From Georgenia satyanarayanai (GTDB lineage: Bacteria; Actinomycetota; Actinomycetes; Actinomycetales; Actinomycetaceae): a stretch of 64,000 bases of DNA. Both the position numbers and the translations under genes were made by a program. Positions 49,461-56,927 of this stretch are shown here, piece by piece. The stretch is from NCBI RefSeq assembly GCF_009193135.1, contig NZ_VUKC01000002.1, positions 372,001 through 436,000 of the forward strand, written 5' to 3'. The notes beneath the pieces are model-generated. The model did not search any database. It saw only the letters and a list, made by a program, of their open reading frames with translations, and had not been told where the DNA came from. Each line of letters begins with the position of its first letter. The first letter of the stretch is position 1.

Positions 49461-50234
49461 TCACAGGGTGGGGATGTGCATGCCGCCGTCGACGTTGACG
49501 ACGTCGCCGGTGGAGTAGGGCATCTGGCCGGCGACGAGCTGGGCGACGGCACCGCCGACGTCGGAGGGCCGGCCCCAGCGCGGGATCGGTGCGCCGCCGC
49601 CGGCGAAGAAGGCGTCGTACTTCTCGGTGACGCCGGCCGTCATGTCGGTGGCGATGATCCCGGGGCGGACCTCGTAGACGAGGATCCCCTCGGGGGCCAG
49701 GCGCGCGGCCCACAGCTGGGTGGACATCGCCATGCCGGCCTTGGAGAGGCAGTACTCGCCGCGGTTCGTCGAGACGGTGACGGCGGAGGTCGAGGAGACG
49801 TTGACGATCGTGCCGACGGGTGCCTCGGGCAGCGCGGTCATCTCTCCCCGACGCTCGACCATCGTCCGGGCGACGAGCTGGGTGAGGAAGTAGGGGCCGC
49901 GCAGGTTGATGTCCATGACGCGGTCGTAGCTCTTCGGGGTCGCGACGAGGATGTCGTCGCGGACCGTGGGAGCCACGCCGGCGTTGTTGACGAGGACGTC
50001 GATGCGCCCCCACCGCTCGAGGGTGGCGGCGACGTAGCGCCCGTGGTCGGCGAGCTTGGCGACCGAGCCGCGGACGTAGATCGCCTCCCCTCGCTCGCGG
50101 AGCTCGGCCATGAGCTCGGCCGGCTCCTCGCGGGTGGCGAGGATCGCGACGGCGTACCCCTCGTCGAGCAGCCGGGTGGTGATGCCCAGCCCGATGCCGC
50201 GGTTGCCCCCGGTCACCATCGCTACCTTCGGCAC
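49461..50234 (-). CDS. short-chain dehydrogenase/reductase
   Basis: Classical SDR of 257 residues. TGGNRGIGLG cofactor loop, NNAG within DVLVNNAGVAPT, catalytic Ser in VNVSSTSAVTV and YxxxK in YCLSKAGMAM. The loop VTGGNRG with ATREEPAEL suggests NAD(P) use; substrate probably a sugar alcohol, lactone or keto-sugar in this context. GTG start at 50234 with GAGAGG about 8 nt upstream, expressed with the FAD flavoprotein from a promoter whose -35 sits within a LacI operator. Confidence 0.92.
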   Translation of the reverse strand: MPKVAMVTGGNRGIGLGITTRLLDEGYAVAILATREEPAELMAELRERGEAIYVRGSVAKLADHGRYVAATLERWGRIDVLVNNAGVAPTVRDDILVATPKSYDRVMDINLRGPYFLTQLVARTMVERRGEMTALPEAPVGTIVNVSSTSAVTVSTNRGEYCLSKAGMAMSTQLWAARLAPEGILVYEVRPGIIATDMTAGVTEKYDAFFAGGGAPIPRWGRPSDVGGAVAQLVAGQMPYSTGDVVNVDGGMHIPTL

Positions 50235-50280
50235 GTCTCATCCTCTCCGTCGAGTGTGGGGCGGCCAGCGCCGCCCGGCC

Positions 50281-50320
50281 ATCATGGCCCACCCGCGACC
50301 CCGATGGCAAGCGCTTTCCC
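50281..50320 (-). promoter_or_regulatory. LacI-type operator, site 4, over the SDR-flavoprotein promoter
   Basis: The operator is TGGCAAGCGCTTTCCC (50305-50320) with core AAGCGCTT. On the minus strand its end supplies TTGCCA (50310-50305), followed by an 18-nt spacer and CATGAT (50286-50281). The predicted start site is about 40 bp before the SDR gene. Confidence 0.62.
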
Positions 50321-50552
50321 GCGAGGCGGCTCGCGCGGGTTCGCGGCGGCCCTCTCGCACGGTCGGGAGGTGGCGCTACCGATGGGCTGACCGGCGTGCG
50401 GTGGGTGATCGGTCGTTGCGAACAGAACCCGCCCGCCGGGAGCGGCCGCGCTGGCGGCGGTGACGACTCGGCTCCCGGCGGTCGTGGTGGGGAGAGGGGA
50501 TGCGTTTTCCCTCAGTTGCGGCGCGGAATAGTGCGGGTTCGGAGCCGCCGGA

Positions 50553-50566
50553 GTGATCACGATCAC
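50553..50566. promoter_or_regulatory. CRP/GlxR-like site
   Basis: GTGATCACGATCAC has the GTGA-N6-TCAC form of CRP-type operators. It is centred about 52 bp before the predicted transporter start site, a position from which activation or modulation is possible. The flanking T/A that complete TGTGA/TCACA are missing. Confidence 0.4.
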
Positions 50567-50575
50567 GCAACACCC

Positions 50576-50623
50576 TTGCGCGGTGGGCGCCGGAGCCCGT
50601 ACTGTCCGGAAAGCGCTTTCGAG
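50576..50623 (+). promoter_or_regulatory. HAAT-transporter promoter with LacI-type operator, site 5
   Basis: TTGCGC (50576-50581), an 18-nt spacer and TACTGT (50600-50605) are followed directly by the operator CCGGAAAGCGCTTTCGAG (50606-50623). Its 12-bp core GAAAGCGCTTTC is a perfect palindrome and is the best operator in the window. Confidence 0.68.
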
Positions 50624-50653
50624 AGCGCGTCCGGAACCAATGAAGGAGGACGG

Positions 50654-51883
50654 ATGTCAACGAAGCGGTTGACCCGGGGGATCGCAGCAGGTGCGGTGGC
50701 CATGCTCGCGCTGGCGGCCTGCGGGGACGGCGGAGGCAGCGACACCGGCGACGGTGGCGGCTCCGAGGACCCCATCGTCATCGGTGTCTCGCTCCCGCTG
50801 ACCGGTGACTTCGCCGAGCCCGGCAAGGGCGTCGAGCGGGGCTACGAGACCTGGGCGCAGGTGACCAACGACAACGGCGGGCTGCTCGGCCGGCAGGTCG
50901 AGCTCAAGATCCTCGACGACGCCTCGGACGCCGCCCGTGTCGTCTCCGACTACGAGTCCCTCATCGCCCAGGAGGGGGTCGACCTCCTCTTCGGCCCGTT
51001 CTCCACCCGCCTCGTCGTGCCCGCCTCCCGCGTGGCCTCCGAGTACGGGATGCTCTTCGTCGAGCCGGCCGCGGCCGCCGCCGAGGTCTTCGAGAACGGC
51101 TTCGAGAACATCTTCTACGCGGCACCGGCCATCGCACCGGACCACTACAACAACCTCGTCGAGCACATCCTCGCGATGCCCGAGGGGGAGCGGCCGCAGA
51201 CCATGGCCGTCGCCGCCATGGACGACCCCTTCGCGCAGGGCACCGCCTACGGCCTGCGGGACAAGCTCGTCGAGGCGGGCGTGGAGCTCGTCGTCGACGA
51301 GGTCTACCCGCCCAACCAGACGGACTTCAACGCCATCGCCGCGAAGATCGCCGACGCGGACCCCGACCTCGTCGTCGGCGGCACGCAGTACCAGGACGCG
51401 GTCAACCTCATCCTCGCGCTGCAGCAGCTCAACTACCAGCCGCGCATGGCCGCCTTCTCCACGGCACCCACCAACCCCGAGTTCCCCGAGGCGATCGGCG
51501 GGGCCGTCGAGGGCATCCTGTCCCCGACCGGTTACTCCAACCAGGCCGACTGGCCCTCCAACGAGGAGTTCGTCGCGGCCCACGTCGAGCTGCACGGCGA
51601 GGAGCCGCAGGAGGACGAGGCAAACGCCTACACGACCGGCCAGGTCGTCGCGGCCGCCGTCGAGGAGGTCGGCTGCGCCGAGCAGGGCGAGTGCCAGCAG
51701 CAGCTCATCGACTACCTGCGGGGCGCGACCGTCGACACCGTCGTCGGGCCCCTCGCCTGGGACGAGGCCGGCCGCCCCAACGGGGCGCACATGATCCTGC
51801 AGTACGTCGACGGCGAGATCGCCATCGTCCTGCCGGGAGACACGGCCACGGCCGAGCTCGTCTACCCGAAGCCGGAGTGGTGA
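50654..51883 (+). CDS. HAAT-type ABC substrate-binding lipoprotein
   Basis: Extracytoplasmic binding protein of 409 residues, Leu/Ile/Val-binding (LivJ/UrtA) fold. Lipoprotein signal with lipobox ALAAC (Cys23), acidic Gly/Ser linker, then PIVIGVSLPLTGDFAEPGKG, LLFGPFSTRLVVPAS, and a C-terminal TVVGPLAWDEAGRPN strand. Its role is to capture a small solute for the two permeases downstream. The LacI operator at its promoter and the neighbours suggest a sugar acid or aromatic/keto-acid rather than an amino acid (inference). ATG 50654 has GGAGG 4 nt upstream. Confidence 0.93.
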   Translation: MSTKRLTRGIAAGAVAMLALAACGDGGGSDTGDGGGSEDPIVIGVSLPLTGDFAEPGKGVERGYETWAQVTNDNGGLLGRQVELKILDDASDAARVVSDYESLIAQEGVDLLFGPFSTRLVVPASRVASEYGMLFVEPAAAAAEVFENGFENIFYAAPAIAPDHYNNLVEHILAMPEGERPQTMAVAAMDDPFAQGTAYGLRDKLVEAGVELVVDEVYPPNQTDFNAIAAKIADADPDLVVGGTQYQDAVNLILALQQLNYQPRMAAFSTAPTNPEFPEAIGGAVEGILSPTGYSNQADWPSNEEFVAAHVELHGEEPQEDEANAYTTGQVVAAAVEEVGCAEQGECQQQLIDYLRGATVDTVVGPLAWDEAGRPNGAHMILQYVDGEIAIVLPGDTATAELVYPKPEW

Positions 51884-51890
51884 CCCGACC

Positions 51891-52775
51891 GTGTCACTCA
51901 TCTTCCAGAGCCTGATCCTGGGCGTGCTGCAAGGAGGGCTCTACGCCCTCCTTGCAGCAGGGCTCACGCTCTACTTCGGAGTCATGCGGGTGGTGATGCT
52001 CGCCCACGCGGCGTTCATCATCCTCGCCGGGTACATCGCGTGGCGTTTCTCCAGCTCCACCGGGCTGGACCCGATGCTCTCGCTCATCGGCACCGTCCCG
52101 CTGTTCTTCGTCCTCGGCTTCGTCATCCAGCGCTGGCTCATCAGCCGGCTCAAGCCGGCGACCATGACGATGATGTCGGTGCTCATCACCTTCGCGATCG
52201 CCCTCATCATCGAGGGCCTGCTCGGGATGATCTTCACCGGCACGCAGCGCCGCATCCAGCTGCCCTACGGGTCCTCGAGCGTCGATCTCCTCGGTGCCTC
52301 GATCCCCGTCGTGCAGATCATCTCCTTCGCGCTCGCGGGCTTCAGCCTCCTCGCGCTGTTCCTCGTGCTCAAGAGGACCCGCTTCGGCCGGGCGCTGCGC
52401 GCGACGATCCAGCACCGCGAGGCGGCCCAGCTCGTCGGCATCGACACCGACCGGACGGCCGGGCTCGGCTTCGGCCTGGGCCTGGCGACGGCGGCGGTCG
52501 GCGGGACGGCGCTCGCGCTCAACCAGACGATCTTCCCCTCGCTGCACTGGCACTGGATCGGCCCGCTCATGGCGATCATCGTCGTCGGCGGCCTGGGCTC
52601 GATCCCGGGCGCGGCCATCGCGGCCCTGCTCCTCGGGGTGCTGCGGGTCATGGCGGAGCTGCTCCCGGGCGTCACGCCGACCCTGGCGCAGACCATCTTC
52701 TACCTGGCCCTCTTCCTCACCCTCATGGTGCGGCCGCAGGGATTCTTCGGAGGTCGCCTTGCTCAGCGTTTCTGA
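51891..52775 (+). CDS. HAAT-family permease, LivH type
   Basis: Inner-membrane permease of 294 residues with about eight helices. The N-terminus LILGVLQGGLYALLAAGLTL is typical of LivH, and the cytoplasmic loop FGRALRATIQHREAAQLVGI contains the ATPase-contact EAA-like motif. The C-terminus FFLTLMVRPQGFFGGR-like ending (LTLMVRPQGFFGG) is characteristic. It lies 7 bp after the binding-protein gene; the next permease starts within its last 17 bp. Confidence 0.93.
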   Translation: MSLIFQSLILGVLQGGLYALLAAGLTLYFGVMRVVMLAHAAFIILAGYIAWRFSSSTGLDPMLSLIGTVPLFFVLGFVIQRWLISRLKPATMTMMSVLITFAIALIIEGLLGMIFTGTQRRIQLPYGSSSVDLLGASIPVVQIISFALAGFSLLALFLVLKRTRFGRALRATIQHREAAQLVGIDTDRTAGLGFGLGLATAAVGGTALALNQTIFPSLHWHWIGPLMAIIVVGGLGSIPGAAIAALLLGVLRVMAELLPGVTPTLAQTIFYLALFLTLMVRPQGFFGGRLAQRF

Positions 52776-53874
52776 CCGGACCAAGTCCCTGCCCGCGCGC
52801 AGCCTCGCGGCCGGCGGCGGCAGCACGAGCCGGCTGCGGCCGGTCGTCCTCGTCGCGGTCGTCATCGTCGTGCTCGCGCTGTGGCCCTCGATCGCTCCCA
52901 ACCCGTACATGGTGAGCGCCGGCGTCATTGTCCTCAACTACGCGGTCTTCGCGACCGGGTGGAACATCATGGGCGGCTTCACCGGCTACATCTCCCTGGG
53001 CCACGCCGCGTTCTTCGGGCTCGGCTCCTACGGGACGGCGCTCCTCGTCATCCACACCGGGATGAACTGGCTGCTCGCCGCGCTCGTCGCCGCCCTGGCG
53101 ACGGCGGTGCTCACCATCCCGGTCGGCTTCGCCGCGCTGCGGGTGCGGGGCTCGTCCTTCGTCATCGTGACCATCGCCCTCGTGCTCGTCCTCCAGCTGC
53201 TCTTCCAGAGCTGGAGCACGGTGACGGGTGGGTCGGCGGGTCTCGTCGTCCCGCGGCCGTTCCCGGACATGCTCCGGCCCGAGCACCACGAGACCTTCTT
53301 CTACATCTTCCTCGCGCTGCTCGCCGTCACGCTCCTCACCTGGACCCTCATCGACCGTTCGCGCTTCGGTGCGGCGCTCAAGACCGTGCGTGAGGACGAG
53401 GACAAGGCCGAGTCCCTCGGGGCCCCGACGAGCAGGCTCAAGCTCGTCGCCTTCGTCGTCTCCGCCTTCTTCGTGGCGGTGGCCGGCGGGTTCTACGCCC
53501 TGTGGTTCGGCGACCTCGACCCGATCTTCCAGTTCGACATCGTCCTGGGCTCCACGGTCGTCCTCATGGCGCTCCTCGGCGGGGTGCGGTTCCTCTTCGG
53601 GCCGCTGCTCGGCGCGATCGTCGTCGGGGCGGCCCTGGAGTACTTCGTCCTCAACTACGGGCAGTCCCAGTTCCACCTCGTCGCCACCGGTCTGCTCCTC
53701 GGGCTCGTCGTCCTCTTCCTTCCCGACGGCGTCCTCACCGGTGCGTCGCAGCTGCTGCGCCGCCTCGGTCCCCAGAGCTCCTCGATCCGCGAGGTCTCCG
53801 CCGAGGAGCTGCGCCAGCAGCAGGACGCCACGAAGTCCACGACCAAGGAGGCAGACAGCGATGACCGCGGCTGA
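52759..53874 (+). CDS. HAAT-family permease, LivM type
   Basis: Inner-membrane permease of 371 residues, about nine to ten helices. NIMGGFTGYISLGHAAFFGL and FGAALKTVREDEDKAESLG (ATPase-contact loop) are LivM signatures. TTG 52759 is chosen: GGAGG lies 5 nt upstream and the start overlaps the LivH end by 17 bp. The last ~45 residues (IREVSAEELRQQQDAT...) are a charged cytoplasmic tail. Confidence 0.9.
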   Translation: MLSVSDRTKSLPARSLAAGGGSTSRLRPVVLVAVVIVVLALWPSIAPNPYMVSAGVIVLNYAVFATGWNIMGGFTGYISLGHAAFFGLGSYGTALLVIHTGMNWLLAALVAALATAVLTIPVGFAALRVRGSSFVIVTIALVLVLQLLFQSWSTVTGGSAGLVVPRPFPDMLRPEHHETFFYIFLALLAVTLLTWTLIDRSRFGAALKTVREDEDKAESLGAPTSRLKLVAFVVSAFFVAVAGGFYALWFGDLDPIFQFDIVLGSTVVLMALLGGVRFLFGPLLGAIVVGAALEYFVLNYGQSQFHLVATGLLLGLVVLFLPDGVLTGASQLLRRLGPQSSSIREVSAEELRQQQDATKSTTKEADSDDRG

Positions 53875-54610
53875 CACGACCGCCGTCCTGCGCACGGACG
53901 GGCTCACCAAGTCCTTCGGTGGCGTCCACGCCGTCGACGACGCGACGACGGAGTTCCACGAGGGCAAGATCAACGGGCTCATCGGCCCCAACGGCTCGGG
54001 CAAGACGACGTTCTTCAACTGCGTCACCGGCATGATCCGCCCCGACTCCGGGACCGTGACCATGCACGGCAAGGACGTCACCCGCTGGGCCCCGCACAAG
54101 ATCGCGCGGTCGGGTCTCGGCCGCAGCTTCCAGCTGTGCCGGGTGTTCCCGCGGATGACCGTGCTGGAGAACATGCTCGTCGCGGTGCAGCCGCGCACGC
54201 TCGGGGAGTACCTCGGCAACACGCGCAGCCCCGAGACCGTCGAGAAGGCGCGGGCCATGCTCGCCCGGGTGGGGATCGACCACCTCGAGGCCTCCGAGGC
54301 CCGCGACATCTCCTACGGGCAGCAGAAGCTCCTCGAGCTCGGCTCCACGCTCATGACCGACCCGCCCTTCGTCATGCTCGACGAGCCGGCCGGTGGCGTG
54401 AACCCCTCCCTCATCGAGCGGATCGCCCTGCTCGTGCGGGAGCTCAACGACGAGGGCACGACCTTCCTCATCGTCGAGCACAACATGGAGCTCATCATGA
54501 GCCTGTGCGACCACATCGTGGTCTTCGACCGCGGCCGGCCGATCGCGACGGGCACCCCCGACGTCGTGAAGTCCGACCCGAAGGTGCTGGAGGCATACCT
54601 TGGCGTCTGA
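53861..54610 (+). CDS. HAAT-family ABC ATPase, LivG type
   Basis: ATP-binding subunit of 249 residues. Walker A GPNGSGKTTF, Q loop in GLGRSFQLCRVFPRMTV, signature ISYGQQKLLEL, Walker B VMLDEPAGGVNP and H loop VEHNM. Powers the LivH/LivM channel together with LivF. ATG 53861 overlaps the LivM end by 14 bp. Confidence 0.93.
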   Translation: MTAADTTAVLRTDGLTKSFGGVHAVDDATTEFHEGKINGLIGPNGSGKTTFFNCVTGMIRPDSGTVTMHGKDVTRWAPHKIARSGLGRSFQLCRVFPRMTVLENMLVAVQPRTLGEYLGNTRSPETVEKARAMLARVGIDHLEASEARDISYGQQKLLELGSTLMTDPPFVMLDEPAGGVNPSLIERIALLVRELNDEGTTFLIVEHNMELIMSLCDHIVVFDRGRPIATGTPDVVKSDPKVLEAYLGV

Positions 54611-55337
54611 CATCGTCCTCGAGCTCGACGACATCCAGGCCGGCTACGGCAAGGCGGCGCTCGTCCTGCGTGGCCTGTCGGTGCAGGTCCGGCGCGGCGA
54701 GGTGGTCTGCCTCGTCGGACCCAACGGCGCGGGCAAGTCCACCGTCCTCAAGGTGGCCAGCGGCATGCTCAAGCCCCGCCAGGGCACCATCACCCTCAAC
54801 GGCAAGGACGTCACCGGTCAGGGCCCGCAGCAGCTGCTGCGCGGCGGCCTGTCCCACGTCCTCCAGGGGCACTCCGTGTTCAAGGAGATGACCGTCGAGG
54901 AGAACATCATGCTCGGCGGCTACTCCCTCAAGGACCAGTCGGTCCTGCCGGAGCGCTGCGACTACGTCAAGGAGATCTTCCCGCTCGTCGGGGAGCGCTG
55001 GACCGACACCGCGGGCCTGCTCTCGGGCGGCCAGCAGAAGCAGGTGGAGTTCGCCCGCGCGCTCGTCATCCGGCCCGACGTCGTCCTCCTCGACGAGCCG
55101 TCGATGGGGCTGGACCCCAAGCGGGTGACGACGATCTTCGAGCAGGTCGACATCATGCGGAAGGCTGGGGTCGCCGTGCTGCTCGTCGAGCAGAACGCCC
55201 GCCGGGCCCTGGAGATGGCCGACATCGGCTGCGTGCTCGACCTCGGGCGGGTCTTCGCCACCGGGCCGGCGCGCGAGCTGCTCGCCGACCCCAAGCTCAG
55301 CGACCTCTACCTGGGCGGCCGCCCCGCGACCACCTGA
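54600..55337 (+). CDS. HAAT-family ABC ATPase, LivF type
   Basis: Second ATP-binding subunit, 245 residues. Walker A GPNGAGKSTV, signature LSGGQQKQVEF, Walker B VVLLDEPSMGLDP, H loop VEQNA. TTG 54600 start with GGAGG 6 nt upstream, overlapping the LivG end by 11 bp. Completes a five-gene binding protein-H-M-G-F importer with no internal gaps over 10 bp. Confidence 0.93.
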   Translation: MASDIVLELDDIQAGYGKAALVLRGLSVQVRRGEVVCLVGPNGAGKSTVLKVASGMLKPRQGTITLNGKDVTGQGPQQLLRGGLSHVLQGHSVFKEMTVEENIMLGGYSLKDQSVLPERCDYVKEIFPLVGERWTDTAGLLSGGQQKQVEFARALVIRPDVVLLDEPSMGLDPKRVTTIFEQVDIMRKAGVAVLLVEQNARRALEMADIGCVLDLGRVFATGPARELLADPKLSDLYLGGRPATT

Positions 55338-55351
55338 CCCGATCCCGTCCC

Positions 55352-55413
55352 CGCGGTTCGCGCCGGCAGCTGTTCCTGGAACGGCTCAGCTCTCGGCGCG
55401 AGCCGGAGGCGGG
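55352..55413. terminator. imperfect hairpin between convergent genes
   Basis: An interrupted long stem of GC-rich arms (CCCCGC...GCGGGG with inner CGCGCC/GGCGCG and AGCTG/CAGCT parts), between the LivF gene and the App1-like gene. Probable bidirectional terminator. Confidence 0.55.
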
Positions 55414-55414
55414 G

Positions 55415-56479
55415 CTAGGGGAGGTGGGGGCGCAGCCGGTCCCAGAGGGCCTCGCCGTCGCCGGCGTGGACGACCGGAGCCTGCGGGCCCTCGGTCAGCC
55501 GCCCGTCCTCGTCCCGGTTGCCCTCCAGCGCCTGGGGCGTGCCGTGCGAGAGCACGTGCTCACCCGGTGTCAGCTGGCGAATTGCGACGGCGGCGACGCG
55601 GTCGGGGTGCTCGCGGGCGAGCTCGGAGTAGATCTCGGGGTCGTGCTGGCCGTCGTCGCCCACGAGCAGCCACCGGATCTCCGGGAAGTCGATGAGGAGG
55701 CGCCGCAGCGTCGTGCGCTTGTGCTCCTGGCCGCTGCGGAACCAGCCGGTGTTGGTCGGCCCCCAGTCCGTCATGAGCATGGGCCCGGCCGGGAGACCGC
55801 TCCGGCGGAAGAAGCGCTCGAGCGCGGGAACGACGTTCCACGCCCCGGTCGACAGGTAGAGCACCGGCGCCCCCGGGTGGGCTGCCTGCACCTGCCGGAA
55901 GAGCTCAGCCATCCCCGGTACGGCCTGCCGGGTGCTCGTGTGCCGGACGAAGGTGTTCCACGCCGCGATCAGCGGGCGGGGAACACGGGTGACCATGACG
56001 GTGTCGTCGATGTCGCTGATGACACCGAAGCGGGTGTCCGCACCGATGACGAGCACCCGCGCCGTCACCGGCCGAGCGCCGCGCGCCCGGACCGTGACGT
56101 CGTGCCACCCCGGCGGGAGGCCGTGGTCGGGGACGAGCAGGTCGAGGTAGCCGCCGCGGTTCACCCGGCCCCGGTGCGTGCGGTCGCCGATCTGGACGAC
56201 GACGGGCAGGTAGGCGACGGGCGTGGTGAGGAAGGAGCGCCAGCCGCGTTCGGCCTCCTGCGCCTCCTCGAGCTCGGGCTCGGTGGCGCCCACGTCGGCG
56301 GCGGCCGTGTCGCCGTCGTCCTCCTTGAGGAGCACGCGGGCGAGGACCCGCAGCCGGTCCGGGGTGCCGAAACCGGTGTAGGTGATCGTCGTGGGGCGCC
56401 AGCCGCGGCGGCGGAGCAGAGGGGTCAGACGGCGGTAGAGACCGTCCTCGAGCGAGGATCCGAGGGAGGGGCGAGCCAT
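55415..56479 (-). CDS. App1/DUF2183-family phosphatase
   Basis: 354-residue cytoplasmic HAD-like phosphatase. The N-terminal ~180 residues form a beta-rich region (TITYTGFGTPDRLRVLARVL, RVNRGGYLDLLVPDHGLPPG). The catalytic DxDxT occurs in GVISDIDDTVMVTRVP, with LYLSTGAWNV (motif II Ser) and VGDDGQHDPEIY (motif III/IV acidic pair). Yeast App1 removes phosphate from phosphatidate; the bacterial substrate is unknown. ATG 56479. Confidence 0.88.
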   Translation of the reverse strand: MARPSLGSSLEDGLYRRLTPLLRRRGWRPTTITYTGFGTPDRLRVLARVLLKEDDGDTAAADVGATEPELEEAQEAERGWRSFLTTPVAYLPVVVQIGDRTHRGRVNRGGYLDLLVPDHGLPPGWHDVTVRARGARPVTARVLVIGADTRFGVISDIDDTVMVTRVPRPLIAAWNTFVRHTSTRQAVPGMAELFRQVQAAHPGAPVLYLSTGAWNVVPALERFFRRSGLPAGPMLMTDWGPTNTGWFRSGQEHKRTTLRRLLIDFPEIRWLLVGDDGQHDPEIYSELAREHPDRVAAVAIRQLTPGEHVLSHGTPQALEGNRDEDGRLTEGPQAPVVHAGDGEALWDRLRPHLP

Positions 56480-56544
56480 GGGGTCGACCGTAGAGGAGCG
56501 CGCAGCGGCCCGCGCCCCGGGGAGGGACGCGGGCCGCGTGGAGG

Positions 56545-56778
56545 TCAGCGCACCGGCGGCGGGGGGTCGCCGATGTCGCGTCGCTCCACGTACGCGGTGT
56601 GGCTGGTGTTGCGGCGCTGACGCTGCATGGCGAAGGCGAGCACGAGGGCGAGCGCGCCGACCGCCATGAGGATGTAGCCGATGATCTGGATGTTGAAGAC
56701 CTCCCAGGTGTCCGGGCTCAGTCCGAAGGCGAGGATCGCGCCGACCACGATGAGGAAGATTCCTCCGCCGATTCCCAT
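56545..56778 (-). CDS. DUF6458 small membrane protein
   Basis: 77-residue protein with two hydrophobic helices (GIFLIVVGAILAFGL, 6-20; IIGYILMAVGALALVLAF, 32-49) and a charged tail (QRQRRNTSHTAYVERRD). The start GIGGGIFLIVVG is diagnostic for DUF6458, a widespread actinobacterial family of unknown function. Confidence 0.85.
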   Translation of the reverse strand: MGIGGGIFLIVVGAILAFGLSPDTWEVFNIQIIGYILMAVGALALVLAFAMQRQRRNTSHTAYVERRDIGDPPPPVR

Positions 56779-56927
56779 GACTCATCCTTTCGTTGAGGTG
56801 CCCCGAGTCTGGCGGTGAGCCCCTGCTCGCGCACGTCGAACCGTGCGGTCGCCTCCCGTTCACCGGAAGGTCACCGGTCTCCCCTACGGTCTGGCTGCCC
56901 CTGCCAGACCCTAGGAAGTCGAGGCTC

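Larger units (their letters stand above)
50235..50653. other. 419-bp divergent regulatory region
   Basis: It separates the SDR-flavoprotein operon from the HAAT transporter operon. It holds operator 4 with its promoter, a CRP-like site (50553-50566), a sigma-70-like promoter (50576-50605) and operator 5 (50606-50623). Between about 50321 and 50550 I see no gene, only G/C-rich DNA with no clear signal. Confidence 0.6.
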
